From an uncultured Christensenella sp. (GTDB taxonomy: Bacteria > Bacillota > Clostridia > Christensenellales > UBA3700): a stretch of 64,000 nucleotides of DNA. This document shows, piece after piece, positions 24,964-34,503 of the stretch. Each line of letters begins with the position of its first letter. Position 1 is the stretch's first letter. The position numbers were made by a program, and so were the translations under genes. Under the pieces are notes generated by a model. It was not told the DNA's origin, made no database searches, and saw only the letters and a list, made by a program, of their open reading frames with translations. The stretch is from assembly GCA_910579785.1 (NCBI GenBank), contig CAJTVJ010000002.1, forward strand, positions 62,001 to 126,000. The letters are read 5' to 3'.

Positions 24964-27900
24964 TTATTTCTTGATATATATCGTCTTTATCTCATAAGGA
25001 GTGAACTCAAATGTCTTGCCCTTGATAAATTTTTCTTTATTTTCCAACATATCGCATTCGTATATTGAAGAGCAGTCGCAGTTGAGTTGTAAGGTTGCTC
25101 TTGCCTTATGTCCCAAGCTCTCGTACGCTCTTATTATCACACCGCCCTCGTCCTCGGCGACTTTGAAGGTCTCGATCACGATATCGGTATTGTCAAACTT
25201 TGCAATAGTTGTGATATCGACGTTTTGTTTGATTATCTCGATAGGATTGTTGAAAATATATCCCTTTGCCATAAGGTCGGTCTCTTCAAATTTCTGCTTG
25301 TGCGGATATATCGCATAGCTGAACGAGTGCGCGCCTCTGTCGCACGTGGGGTCGGGGAATATAGGAGAGCGCAGCAATGCCAAAGACAAAAAGCCTTCCT
25401 TTGCTCTGTGTCCGTACTTGCAGTTGTTGAGAAGGGCAAATCCGTAGTCCTCGCCGTCAATGTTGACAAATTTATGCGCGCACACTTCAAATTGCGCCCA
25501 ATTCGGATTGTAATCTTCGTCCTTGTCGGCTTCGCTTGTCGTGCGGTCAAAATTGCCGAATTGTATGTTGCATTTTACGCTGTCGGCAAAGACTGTCGGC
25601 ACAAAGTCTGCGCGGAGCATTTTAAGCTCTTCATGCCAATCCACCGACGTGTCGAAAGTCACCATATCGCCGCCCAATTTCAACGACACTCTCTGCACGA
25701 GAGAAGAGTTGTGATACTTAAATGAATTTTCTCTTACCAAGTTGGCGCCGTCGATATAAGTGTTGGAGGAGACGAGTTCAAATTCCCACTTTTTCATCTG
25801 CATATAGTTGGTCTTTTTGTCCTTGCCCCATTGGATATCCCATGCGTTGTAATATCTAAACGGGTCGCTGTATACGACAAGTTTGTTAAAATACTCCTTG
25901 ACGAGTTCTTTATTTTCCTGTTTGTCAATGAGCGAGATTATCTCGCCGTTGTTGCCGAAAGTGACTCTAAGTTTTGCATTTTCTATTATATTGTTTGAAT
26001 ATGCAAACTCCTGCGTGTCTATATCGGCAGGTGTAAGTTTGCCAACGGAATGCGCAGGCAGTTTGGCGTCAAACCATTCGCCGTCGATTTTGACGTATTC
26101 GTCTCTGTCAAAGTCAATAGGATTTATTGCGCTGACGGCAAATCCGTTGCTAAGTGCGTCGAGCAACGTCGATTGTATCTCTTTAAGTTCGTCATAAAGA
26201 ATCTGGTACCTTGCGTATGCCTCGTCATACACCCTCTTTATTGAAGAGCCGGGGAGTACGTCGTGGAATTGATAGAGCAACACTTCCTTCCAAATCTTCT
26301 CGACTTTTGCTCTGTCGTATTTGACGTCTTTAAAGTACGCGACTGCGCCCAGCCATTCTACTGTGTGCAGCAACTCTTCGATTCTTCTGTTCCATTTCTT
26401 TGCATTAGCTTGCGAGGTGTAGCAGCCTTGGTGACGTTCGTAATACAGTTCGCCGCTGTGCGTCGGCAGTTTGTCCGCCATATCCTTTATATCTTCAAAG
26501 AATTTGACTGCAAACGACGGCTTGCAGGGAGCCAATCCGTCTATATTCTTCTTATGGCGCATCATATATTCTAGGTGACCTTCGCCGGGACCGCCGCCGC
26601 CGTCGCCGTCGCCGTATATCAAAAGCGCCTTGTCGCAAATGTCTTTTTCGCTGTATCTATCCTCAGACTTTTTGATTGCCAAAGGAGAATTGCCGGCGTT
26701 GTAATCGCCAAGCGGCTCCATATGCGCAAGCAACTTAGTGCCGTCGATACCAACCCAATTAAAGGAGCGGTAGGGGAAACGGTTGAAATCGTTTGACGTG
26801 GGTTTTATCGTCATAAAATAATCCATACCGCACTTTTTGACGACTTGCGGCAGGGAAGCCGGAAAACCGAATACGTCGGGCAGCCAGCACATATTTGATT
26901 TGAAATTAAAATTCTCTTTCCAAAACTTTTGTCCGTAAAGGCTTTGTCTTATCCAGGATTCGCCGCCAGGCAAGTTGGTGTCGCTTTCCACCCACATTCC
27001 GCCTTGTAATTCTATTCTCTCGTCAAGGACGTACTTTTTGACTCTCTCAAATAGCTCTGGATATTCCTCTTGCAGCCACTCGAACATCTGCGGTTGCGAC
27101 TCAGCAAAATAAAAGTCGTCATAAAGCGCAAGATTGCGTATCTGATTGGCAAAGGTGCGCGCTACCTTGCGCTTTGTCTCTCTTATCGGCCACAGCCACG
27201 CGAGGTCTATATGAGCGTGACCTATGCAGTAGTACGTCGTGGCTTGATATTGAGGCTTTTTCTCGATTGTCGGCTTCAAGAACTCTCTTGCAGCCGCCGC
27301 GCCTTGTTTTTTATAGACCTTGTAGCTCTGCTTCAAGGCTTTGTCTATCTCTTTAAATCTCTCGCTGTCCTTGTCGAGTATCATCATTATAAAGAACAAG
27401 TCTATATAATCGTAATAATATTGATTTATCTCTTCGTCGTGAATACATATGTCGCAACGCCTTAGGTGAGCGGTGCATTTTCTTATTCTGAATTTGCCGT
27501 TGAAACCTGCGTCTACGTACAAATCTATCTTTTCGTCGCCGTTGGAGTTGTCGGTGATATCGATACGCTGTTTGGCGATTAGGGAATGGAATACGTCGCC
27601 TTTGCTAAGCACCTGCGTGATGCCTTGCAAGACAATGCCGTCGGGGTTGAACACCAGACCTTCGCCTTGCAGTTTAATTCTGCATATCACGCTTTTGCCC
27701 TTTGCCTTAGCAGGCACTTGACCTGTGAAGTGAAACCAAGCGCAGTCAAAGCTGTCCGCATATTCCTTTCTCTTACCCCAGGACTGCCATTGGCGAATAG
27801 GCTTGAAAGCAGTCTTGTCAAGGTCTTGCCACTTGATGGGCTCTTTGGACTTGACTATTTCGGCGCGAAGCTCCGCGACCTTTTTGTTTATAGAACATTT

Positions 27901-27972
27901 AAGATCCCATATGTTGAATACGTGACCTGATTTGGACACGGCTTTTTTTACGATTTTTTTATCAAAACCCAT
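24964..27972 (-). CDS. Alpha-mannosidase (GH38)
   Basis: A 1002-residue family 38 glycosidase. The catalytic domain (about 240-620) shows HAHIDLAWLWPIRET (zinc ligands His and Asp) and CWLPDVFGFPASLPQ, where the Asp is the nucleophile; the beta-rich C-terminal half is typical. It releases alpha-mannose from the non-reducing end. No signal peptide is present, so it acts in the cytosol on imported mannosides, probably N-glycan fragments, together with the cytosolic GH20 enzyme. It is a single-gene unit with a terminator. Confidence 0.96.
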   Translation of the reverse strand: MGFDKKIVKKAVSKSGHVFNIWDLKCSINKKVAELRAEIVKSKEPIKWQDLDKTAFKPIRQWQSWGKRKEYADSFDCAWFHFTGQVPAKAKGKSVICRIKLQGEGLVFNPDGIVLQGITQVLSKGDVFHSLIAKQRIDITDNSNGDEKIDLYVDAGFNGKFRIRKCTAHLRRCDICIHDEEINQYYYDYIDLFFIMMILDKDSERFKEIDKALKQSYKVYKKQGAAAAREFLKPTIEKKPQYQATTYYCIGHAHIDLAWLWPIRETKRKVARTFANQIRNLALYDDFYFAESQPQMFEWLQEEYPELFERVKKYVLDERIELQGGMWVESDTNLPGGESWIRQSLYGQKFWKENFNFKSNMCWLPDVFGFPASLPQVVKKCGMDYFMTIKPTSNDFNRFPYRSFNWVGIDGTKLLAHMEPLGDYNAGNSPLAIKKSEDRYSEKDICDKALLIYGDGDGGGGPGEGHLEYMMRHKKNIDGLAPCKPSFAVKFFEDIKDMADKLPTHSGELYYERHQGCYTSQANAKKWNRRIEELLHTVEWLGAVAYFKDVKYDRAKVEKIWKEVLLYQFHDVLPGSSIKRVYDEAYARYQILYDELKEIQSTLLDALSNGFAVSAINPIDFDRDEYVKIDGEWFDAKLPAHSVGKLTPADIDTQEFAYSNNIIENAKLRVTFGNNGEIISLIDKQENKELVKEYFNKLVVYSDPFRYYNAWDIQWGKDKKTNYMQMKKWEFELVSSNTYIDGANLVRENSFKYHNSSLVQRVSLKLGGDMVTFDTSVDWHEELKMLRADFVPTVFADSVKCNIQFGNFDRTTSEADKDEDYNPNWAQFEVCAHKFVNIDGEDYGFALLNNCKYGHRAKEGFLSLALLRSPIFPDPTCDRGAHSFSYAIYPHKQKFEETDLMAKGYIFNNPIEIIKQNVDITTIAKFDNTDIVIETFKVAEDEGGVIIRAYESLGHKARATLQLNCDCSSIYECDMLENKEKFIKGKTFEFTPYEIKTIYIKK

Positions 27973-28199
27973 AATATATCCTCATATTTAAAGATAAAGT
28001 TTTTTTTATTGTACCATAATTCCATGAATATAGCAATATTTAAAAAATATAAATTTATATAACAATTATGGACAAATGGGATATTTTGTTTTCAAAGAAT
28101 GGTATACGGTGTATCTTTTCATATCATTTTAAGGTCATAAAATAATAAGCGTCTTTGAATATCATTGCAAAGGTTGGAGGTGTGTGATAAAATCTAGCT

Positions 28200-28934
28200 A
28201 TGAGCGAAATGCGGACTACGACGGTCAACGGAGAGCGTATTGACTACGTGTTGACGAGAAAAAGAATGCGCAATATGCGCATGAGAGTGACGGCGCAGTG
28301 TATGGTGACTGTGTCTTGCCCTATCTATACTTCAATAAGCGACGTTGAGAACTTTATTGAAAAACATATACTTTGGATAAAAGAAAGTCAAGCTAAGATA
28401 CGCGCCGACGCTACCAATAAAGAACGCTATGAATACATGACGGGCGAAAGCTTTTTGTATCTCGGCGAAAAACTTACTCTAATGGCGTATGAAGGCGACA
28501 AAAAAGAGGTGATTCAAAGGGGCGGTTATATCTTTATGACTATCGCCGACCTGTGGGACTTTGAGGATAAGCGCGCCTTGCTTGACAAGTGGTATAAACA
28601 ACAGGCGGAGAGTGTTTTTGCAGAGAGGTTTTATTGTCTTATAGATAAGCATAAAGACTTATTTCCCGACAGCTATACGCTTAAAATCAAAAAGGGAGTG
28701 TCCACTTGGGGCAAATGCGCCGTATATCAAAAGGTCGTCACTTTGAACTTTAATTTGATATATGCGCCTATCGAGCTTATAGATTCCGTGATACTCCACG
28801 AGCTTTGTCACTTCTATCATATAAATCATGACAAAAATTTTTACGATATGCTTTTTGCTCTCGACCCTTTTTATAAAGAACACAATAAGGCTTTGGGGAG
28901 AAAATACATAGATTATACGCATTACGGCGATTAG
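28200..28934 (+). CDS. YgjP-like zinc metallohydrolase (M48/WLM type)
   Basis: A 244-residue protein of the YgjP/DUF45 family. The zinc site is HELCHFYHINHDKNF (HExxH, with a third His downstream), preceded by the conserved segment STWGKCAVYQKVVTLNFNLIYAP. It is predicted to be a metal-dependent peptidase, and is cytosolic with no signal peptide. A good GGAGGTG lies about 20 bases before the ATG, too far for normal use, so the true start may be MRTTT four codons in. Confidence 0.88.
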   Translation: MSEMRTTTVNGERIDYVLTRKRMRNMRMRVTAQCMVTVSCPIYTSISDVENFIEKHILWIKESQAKIRADATNKERYEYMTGESFLYLGEKLTLMAYEGDKKEVIQRGGYIFMTIADLWDFEDKRALLDKWYKQQAESVFAERFYCLIDKHKDLFPDSYTLKIKKGVSTWGKCAVYQKVVTLNFNLIYAPIELIDSVILHELCHFYHINHDKNFYDMLFALDPFYKEHNKALGRKYIDYTHYGD

Positions 28935-28943
28935 TAATGCCGA

Positions 28944-30110
28944 CTATTTTTTACTAAAATGTTTTCCGTGGAAATTAAGCAGATATTTATCGCTCATGCC
29001 TGCTATCATATCTATTGCCACGCGGTGGGGGAATTGCTTGTTTTCTTCAAAATACTCGTCCACTTTTTTGCTATTGGGATATATGTAAGGGCGGAATGAC
29101 TTATCTATTATCTTTTGATTTCCCTGTATATCTTCGAGAAGTAGTTCAAATACGTCGTCTATTATATCTTGCAGTTGCGCGTCGGTATAGTTGTCGACTT
29201 TTGAATTGTCGTTGAGATATATCATACCGTAGTTTTCATCCTTTATCTTCATAAGCGCGTCAAACGCTTCCCCGCTCATAGTTATTTGATTTTTGTCAAA
29301 TGAATTGTTGATTATGTCGGCAGAAAGCGCGGCTATTATCTCGTGATTGAATTTGCCGAGTATCGTATTGGAAAAATCGTCAAACCTGACGTAACGTAGT
29401 TTTTCCGCATCTTGCCTGTCTTTGCCGACGTATGCAATCACGTCGCATATTCTCACCAAACATCCCTCCAACGTGGTCGCCATAAGGTTGCTGTCTTTGA
29501 GTTTTCCGACGTATGCAAGTTGCAGCTTTTCATTCAGATCTTTGAAGTTTTTGCTCGACTTCGCGTTGGGCGCATAACTGCGCAGTATCTCTTCGCCGTT
29601 GTGGCACAGCACGCCGTCGATAACTTGCAGAGAAAGATCGCTCTTTACTATATCCAGCAAGTATCTCGCTCCCTGCACGTGATGAAAAAACCTATATCCG
29701 TATCTCTTTGCCACGTTGTCAAGCAGTTTTTCTCCGCGGTGGCCGAAAGGGCAGTGCCCGAGGTCGTGCGCCAAAGCTATCGCTTCGATCAAGTCGCAGT
29801 TGAGCGATAAGGCTTGTCCTATCGTCCGACCTATCCTAGACACCAGCGCAACGTGATATGAGCGTGTGGATATGTCGTCGTTGTCGCGCAGCGAAAAGAC
29901 TTGGGTCTTGCCTGCGTATCTGTTGAAAAGCGGCAGGTTGAGTATGACTTCGCAGTCGCGTATAAACTGCCGTCTGAAAATCTTGGGAGTGTAGGCGTCT
30001 TTGCGTATCGCCATACCGTCTTTTGTGGCAAAAGGCGACAAGAGCGCGTCTCTTTGGGCGTACTTACCGCTCAATTCTTTTGCTATGCGATCGTCAAGTT
30101 GAATGCTCAT
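28944..30110 (-). CDS. dGTPase-like HD-domain phosphohydrolase
   Basis: A 388-residue HD protein of the deoxyguanosinetriphosphate triphosphohydrolase-like group. The metal site is seen as the early His in SRSYHVALVSRIGRTIG, then AHDLGHCPFGHRGE (HD motif) and later CDVIAYVGKD. It would hydrolyse dNTPs to nucleosides and triphosphate, or a related nucleotide. It converges on the YgjP gene with only 9 bp between the stops. Some relatives act in phage defence, but nothing here shows that. Confidence 0.9.
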   Translation of the reverse strand: MSIQLDDRIAKELSGKYAQRDALLSPFATKDGMAIRKDAYTPKIFRRQFIRDCEVILNLPLFNRYAGKTQVFSLRDNDDISTRSYHVALVSRIGRTIGQALSLNCDLIEAIALAHDLGHCPFGHRGEKLLDNVAKRYGYRFFHHVQGARYLLDIVKSDLSLQVIDGVLCHNGEEILRSYAPNAKSSKNFKDLNEKLQLAYVGKLKDSNLMATTLEGCLVRICDVIAYVGKDRQDAEKLRYVRFDDFSNTILGKFNHEIIAALSADIINNSFDKNQITMSGEAFDALMKIKDENYGMIYLNDNSKVDNYTDAQLQDIIDDVFELLLEDIQGNQKIIDKSFRPYIYPNSKKVDEYFEENKQFPHRVAIDMIAGMSDKYLLNFHGKHFSKK

Positions 30111-30169
30111 TGTATCTCCGTCGGCAGGTTATTTTAATACAGTACGGTCGGCGTTTGGTATAAAAACGT

Positions 30170-30197
30170 AAGACCGTCTTGTTATCGACGGTCTCAT
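30170..30197 (-). terminator. Intrinsic terminator of the dipeptidase gene
   Basis: AGACCGTC (30171-30178) pairs with GACGGTCT (30187-30194). On the minus strand the stem is followed by ACGTTTTTA. Confidence 0.75.
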
Positions 30198-30231
30198 TAT
30201 ATCATATTTTAGAGAATTGGCAAAGTATGAT

Positions 30232-31536
30232 TTATGCAAAAAGCAATTTTTTTATCGCCGCATAGTACACGTCGTACATCTTTTTGAAATCTTTTATAGA
30301 TACTCTCTCGTCTTTTTGGTGTATAGTACTTTCCATACCTGGGAATATCGGACCGAAAGCCACGCCGCATTTCAAGGCTCTTGCGTAGGTGCCGCCGCCT
30401 ATCGTGATAGGTTTGGCGTCCTCGCCTGTGACTTGGTTGTATGCGAGAAGGAGATCCTGCACGAGTTTGTTATTGCTGTCGATATACAACGGGTCGTGGA
30501 AGTTGCGCACCTTCACCTCTCTTGCGCCGAGACTTGTCAATAGTCTTTGCAATATATCTTCCTTTGTGTACGTAACGGGGTGGCGTACGTCGATTATAAG
30601 GTGCAGAGCGTCTTTGCCGTCGCTGTCTTTTTCTATATTTACAACGCCTACGTTGAAGGTGAGATTGCCGCTCTTTTCGTCGCAAAGTTTTACGTCTGCG
30701 CCGCTGCCGTCGTTGTGGGCGAGTTTATCTTTGAGGAAGCTGTAATTTCCGCCCAGCGCGTCGCTGAGGACGTCGAGCATGTGCCAAAGCGCGTTGTCGC
30801 CCTCCCACGGAGTGGAAGCGTGAGCAGGTTTGCCGTACGCCGTGATATATGTCTTGCCGTCTTTTACTTCTATTTGCGCGTCTTTGTTGTGCGCGGATAT
30901 TTCGCCGTCTATCACGCAGCTGCATTTTGCCATGACTACGTTGCCTCTGCTTCCGCCTTGAATATCTTCAAGCCTCTGCGGTATGTCTAAATATACGTCG
31001 TATCCGACAAGTCCCTTTTCGCAGTTGATCACAGGGAAGTCGCCGTCGGGGGAGAAACCTTTTGTAGGCATCGCGTCCACTTGGTTGTATTTTTCGATAC
31101 ACTTCCAGCCGCTCTCCTCGTTGCCGCCGAAGATAAAGCGTATTTTACAGTTAGGCTTATATCCCTCTTGCAGCAACTGATTTACGGCATATAGACAGCA
31201 CATCATCGGTCCTTTGTCGTCGAGTATGCCTCTGCCAAAGACGTATTCGTCTTTTATTTCGCCGAGTGGATTTGCCGACCAATCGTCGTCATACGGCACG
31301 ACGTCTATATGTCCGAGTATGCCAAAAGGCTCGCCGTCGCCCACGTCGCAGGTGCAGTAATATCCGCCTTCGTTGTGTACCTGCATACCCATTTCCTTTG
31401 CCGTATTGCAGACAAGGTCGAGACAATCCGCCACGCCTTTGCCGAACGGAGATCTGTCGCACGGGGCAGCCTGTACGCTGTCTATTGCGATAAGTTGCAT
31501 TGTTTTTTGCAGCATTTGCTCAAATTGATCCTTCAT
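30232..31536 (-). CDS. M20-family dipeptidase (PepV-like)
   Basis: About 434 residues from ATG 31536 (MKDQFEQML), which follows AAAGGAG; the longer upstream ORF has no site. Zinc ligands of the M20 fold are visible: GHIDVVP, GRGILDDKGP, then GGNEESGWK. Together with the length and the inserted lid domain this matches PepV, a cytosolic dipeptidase. It is divergent from gltX. Confidence 0.92.
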   Translation of the reverse strand: MKDQFEQMLQKTMQLIAIDSVQAAPCDRSPFGKGVADCLDLVCNTAKEMGMQVHNEGGYYCTCDVGDGEPFGILGHIDVVPYDDDWSANPLGEIKDEYVFGRGILDDKGPMMCCLYAVNQLLQEGYKPNCKIRFIFGGNEESGWKCIEKYNQVDAMPTKGFSPDGDFPVINCEKGLVGYDVYLDIPQRLEDIQGGSRGNVVMAKCSCVIDGEISAHNKDAQIEVKDGKTYITAYGKPAHASTPWEGDNALWHMLDVLSDALGGNYSFLKDKLAHNDGSGADVKLCDEKSGNLTFNVGVVNIEKDSDGKDALHLIIDVRHPVTYTKEDILQRLLTSLGAREVKVRNFHDPLYIDSNNKLVQDLLLAYNQVTGEDAKPITIGGGTYARALKCGVAFGPIFPGMESTIHQKDERVSIKDFKKMYDVYYAAIKKLLFA

Positions 31537-31656
31537 ATAGCTCCTTTGACAAAACAAACTTTTTGAAATTATTGCATAAATATTATACACAAATTTTATC
31601 AAATGTGTTATATTATTATACGAAAATACTGCAAAATCCCAAAAAAGGAAACTAAT

Positions 31657-33105
31657 ATGAATAAGGTAAGAACGAGATTTGCGCCGTCGCCGACGGGCTT
31701 TATGCACATAGGAAATTTAAGGACGTGTCTTTACGCCTATCTGTTTGCGAAGAAAAACAATGGCACTTTTGTGCTTAGGATAGAAGATACCGATCAGGAG
31801 AGATATGTCGAAGGAGCCGTCGACGTGATATACAGCACTCTCAAAAAGGCAGGTATAGAACACGACGAAGGACCTGATAAAGACGGCGGATACGGACCGT
31901 ATATCCAAAGCCAGCGCAAATCGCTCTATTTGGATTATGCCAAGGAGCTTGTCGAAAAGGGCGGAGCGTATTACTGTTTTTGCGACAAAGCGAGGTTGGA
32001 GAGTCTTAAAGACGGCAACGGCGTAGCAAAATACGACAAGCACTGTCTCAGTCTTTCTAAGGAAGAAGTTGAGAAGAGACTTGCGAATGGCGAGCAGTAC
32101 GTAATCAGACAGAATATCCCCACTGACGGCGTGAGCGAGTATGAGGATATGGTATTCGGTCATATCAGCGTACCCAACGAGGATATGGAAGACGGCGTGC
32201 TTATCAAGTCGGACGGAATGCCGACGTACAATTTCGCCAACGTAGTCGACGACCACCTTATGGCGATAAATTACGTGATAAGAGGCGTCGAGTATCTGTC
32301 TTCCACTCCAAAATACAATCTTATGTATGACGCTTTCGGTTGGGAGAGACCGCATTATATGCACCTATCTCCGATCATGAAAGACGCTCAGCGAAAACTC
32401 TCTAAGAGATACGGCGATGCCAACTTTGAGGACTTTCTAGATAAGGGATATCTGCCGGAAGCCATCGTCAATTATATCGCGCTTCTCGGTTGGTCTCCAA
32501 AGGGTACTGACGAAAAATTGAGTATGCAGCAGCTTAAAGAGCAGTTTGACGTAGACGGGATATCCAAATCGCCCAGCATATTCGACGAGGCAAAAATGCG
32601 TTGGCTCAACGGCGAATATATCAAACAAATGCCCCCGACAGAGTTTGCAGAAGTTGCAAGACCTTATTTCGAGCAAAGTAAGGTTGCAGGCAAGTATGAT
32701 TATACAGAACTTGCAAAGCTTCTCATACCGAGAGTTGAGATACTCGGCGAGATACCCGAAAAGGTCAATTTCCTTGAAGAGTTTGGGAAATACGACACTT
32801 CTATGTACGAACATAAGAAGATGAAGATAACCAAAGAGCTTGCGCTTGCCAATTTGGTTGCGATAAGAGAGGAATTAAAGGACGTCGACGATTGGAGCGA
32901 TGGCAATCTAAAACAACTCGGCACTGCTCTTGCAGAAAAGCTTGGAATAAAGAGCGGACAGATATTCCTGCCGTTGAGACTTGCTATCACGGGCGCACAG
33001 AGCACTCCCGGCGGCGCGACGGAAATGGCGGAACTGCTTGGAAAAGAAGAGAGTATGCGCCGTCTAGATTTTTCTATCGAACTGCTAAGCAAAGAAAGTA
33101 TCTAA
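31657..33105 (+). CDS. gltX: Glutamate--tRNA ligase
   Basis: A 482-residue class I aminoacyl-tRNA synthetase. The HIGH motif is in APSPTGFMHIGNLRT and the KMSKS motif is KLSKRYGD. It charges tRNA-Glu (and possibly tRNA-Gln in a GatCAB organism; that cannot be told here). I start at ATG 31657 (MNKVRTRF), after AAAGGA; the upstream in-frame Met has no site. Confidence 0.97.
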   Translation: MNKVRTRFAPSPTGFMHIGNLRTCLYAYLFAKKNNGTFVLRIEDTDQERYVEGAVDVIYSTLKKAGIEHDEGPDKDGGYGPYIQSQRKSLYLDYAKELVEKGGAYYCFCDKARLESLKDGNGVAKYDKHCLSLSKEEVEKRLANGEQYVIRQNIPTDGVSEYEDMVFGHISVPNEDMEDGVLIKSDGMPTYNFANVVDDHLMAINYVIRGVEYLSSTPKYNLMYDAFGWERPHYMHLSPIMKDAQRKLSKRYGDANFEDFLDKGYLPEAIVNYIALLGWSPKGTDEKLSMQQLKEQFDVDGISKSPSIFDEAKMRWLNGEYIKQMPPTEFAEVARPYFEQSKVAGKYDYTELAKLLIPRVEILGEIPEKVNFLEEFGKYDTSMYEHKKMKITKELALANLVAIREELKDVDDWSDGNLKQLGTALAEKLGIKSGQIFLPLRLAITGAQSTPGGATEMAELLGKEESMRRLDFSIELLSKESI

Positions 33106-33181
33106 GTTATGCTCAGCAAATAAAGAGTAACGTTAAACAAAATCTCATTATAGAAATAAATAAAAATCAAGCGTAATTTTC

Positions 33182-33210
33182 TTTACAATAAGAAATAGTT
33201 GTGATATTAT
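33182..33210 (+). promoter_or_regulatory. Promoter of the rpsF-ssb-rpsR operon
   Basis: TTTACA (33182-33187), 17 bp, TATTAT (33205-33210). Transcription would start at about the first base of the leader stem. Confidence 0.75.
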
Positions 33211-33211
33211 G

Positions 33212-33275
33212 CTAATGTATTGTCGGCAAAAGTCGGCGATATACCCTTGTTCGGACACAAAGTCCGAGCCATTAG
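33212..33275 (+). promoter_or_regulatory. S6:S18-type ribosomal protein leader
   Basis: The 5' leader of rpsF can fold with an outer stem CTAATG (33212-33217) to CATTAG (33270-33275) and an inner hairpin TCGGAC (33251-33256) to GTCCGA (33262-33267). This matches the general form of the known rpsF leaders, in which the S6:S18 complex binds and represses its own operon. The structure is read by eye; the fit to the family model was not computed. Confidence 0.6.
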
Positions 33276-33294
33276 ACCAAAAGGAGGTATAAAA

Positions 33295-33576
33295 ATGAAC
33301 AAGTACGAAATGTTGTATATCATCAAGAATGATATTACCGACGAGGCAAAACAGGAAGTAGTTGACAAAATGGCTGCGATCATCACGTCCAACGGCGGAG
33401 AAGTCGAGAGCACAGACAAGTGGGGTACCAAGAAGTACGCTTACCCAATCGACTACACGACTGAGGGCTACTATGTGTTGGTAAACTTTACGGCTCCGGC
33501 TACGGTTCCTGAGGAACTCAAAAGATTAAACCGTATCACAGATGAAATCGTAAGATCTATGATCATCAAGAAGTAA
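33295..33576 (+). CDS. rpsF: Ribosomal protein bS6
   Basis: A 93-residue S6 protein of the small subunit (MNKYEMLYIIKNDITDE at the start, then WGTKKYAYPIDYTTEGYYV). ATG 33295 follows AGGAGGT. It is first in the conserved operon rpsF-ssb-rpsR and pairs with S18 on 16S rRNA. Confidence 0.97.
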   Translation: MNKYEMLYIIKNDITDEAKQEVVDKMAAIITSNGGEVESTDKWGTKKYAYPIDYTTEGYYVLVNFTAPATVPEELKRLNRITDEIVRSMIIKK

Positions 33577-33586
33577 GGAGAGAATT

Positions 33587-34009
33587 ATGAACAAAGTTAT
33601 TTTGATAGGCAACCTGACGAGAGATCCCGAGTCGGGCAGCACGCAAAGCGGAGTGCAATATTGCAGATTTTCCATTGCAGTCAATCGCAGATTCAACAGA
33701 GACGGCAATGAGTCGGCAGATTTTTTCAACATAGTATGTTGGAGAGGCTTGGCTGAGATATGCGCCAAGAATTTGCAAAAGGGCAGAAAGGTTTGCGTAG
33801 TAGGTTCTATTCAAATTCGCCAATATGACGCGCAGGACGGCACCAAGCGTACCGCTGTCGACATTCAGGCTGACGACATAGAATTCCTTCCATCAGCCGC
33901 CGGCAGACCTGACGGCGACAACTCTCAAAGCAATGAGAGCAACTACGGCTCAAACAACAAGTCAAACGGCGGTTTGACTCCCGTAGACGAAGATGATTTA
34001 CCATTCTAA
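33587..34009 (+). CDS. ssb: Single-stranded DNA-binding protein
   Basis: A 140-residue SSB. The OB fold is seen from NKVILIGNLTRDPE through WRGLAEICAKNL, followed by a Gln/Asn/Ser-rich linker and the acidic tip DEDDLPF that recruits repair and replication proteins. It lies between rpsF and rpsR as in most Bacillota. Confidence 0.97.
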   Translation: MNKVILIGNLTRDPESGSTQSGVQYCRFSIAVNRRFNRDGNESADFFNIVCWRGLAEICAKNLQKGRKVCVVGSIQIRQYDAQDGTKRTAVDIQADDIEFLPSAAGRPDGDNSQSNESNYGSNNKSNGGLTPVDEDDLPF

Positions 34010-34027
34010 TTAAGGAGATATAAGACT

Positions 34028-34279
34028 ATGAGTGAAGAAAAGGTAGTTAAGCGTCCTGCTAAAAAGCAAATGTCACGCAAGAAAGTTTGCGTATTTTGCG
34101 TAGAGAAGACGGACGAAGTTGATTATAAAGACATCGCTAAATTGCGCAAATACGTTACAGAAAAGGGCAAGATCGTTCCCAGAAGAATGAGCGGCGTATG
34201 CGCTAAGCACCAAAGAGTCGTTACAGAGGCAGTCAAGAGAGCAAGAGAAATGGCTTTGCTCCCCTATGTAGCTGAATAA
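34028..34279 (+). CDS. rpsR: Ribosomal protein bS18
   Basis: An 83-residue S18 protein: [21 protein letters not shown], then [17 protein letters not shown]. It binds S6 on the small subunit and is the last gene of the operon, followed by a strong terminator. It keeps cysteines in VCVFC and GVCAKH, as in the zinc-binding type of S18. Confidence 0.97.
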   Translation: MSEEKVVKRPAKKQMSRKKVCVFCVEKTDEVDYKDIAKLRKYVTEKGKIVPRRMSGVCAKHQRVVTEAVKRAREMALLPYVAE

Positions 34280-34300
34280 TTTTAATAAAAAATTATAGTC

Positions 34301-34333
34301 AAGACGTACGGCAACGCAGTACGTCTTGTTTTT
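34301..34333 (+). terminator. Intrinsic terminator of the rpsF operon
   Basis: AAGACGTAC and GTACGTCTT (34301-34309 with 34319-34327), followed by GTTTTTT. Confidence 0.85.
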
Positions 34334-34439
34334 TACGATTTGCAGTTTGCAGTTGAAATGTAGAAAAATTTATACATCGGCGTTATTTTGCTGTGTAAAA
34401 CGTATTTTTTGTTGATTTTACCAATTTTTTGTAACAATA

Positions 34440-34483
34440 AATAATAAATTATTATTGTGTTGCCTAATTCAGTGTGTTATAAT
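34440..34483 (+). promoter_or_regulatory. Promoter and AT-rich dyad of the eight-gene operon
   Basis: The -35 TTGTGT (34455-34460) is weak; after 17 bp comes a consensus TATAAT (34478-34483). AATAATA (34440-34446) and TATTATT (34450-34456) form a palindrome touching the -35, a possible repressor or activator site. A good AGGAGA precedes the ATG at 34504. No second promoter is evident further down the operon. Confidence 0.6.
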
Positions 34484-34503
34484 TATAGCATAGGAGAGTA
34501 TAA

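Noticed and set aside
24789..24974. A 61-codon plus-strand ORF after the XRE gene
   Set aside because: It runs through the direct repeats and the minus-strand terminator, has no ribosome site, and ends in the mannosidase gene.
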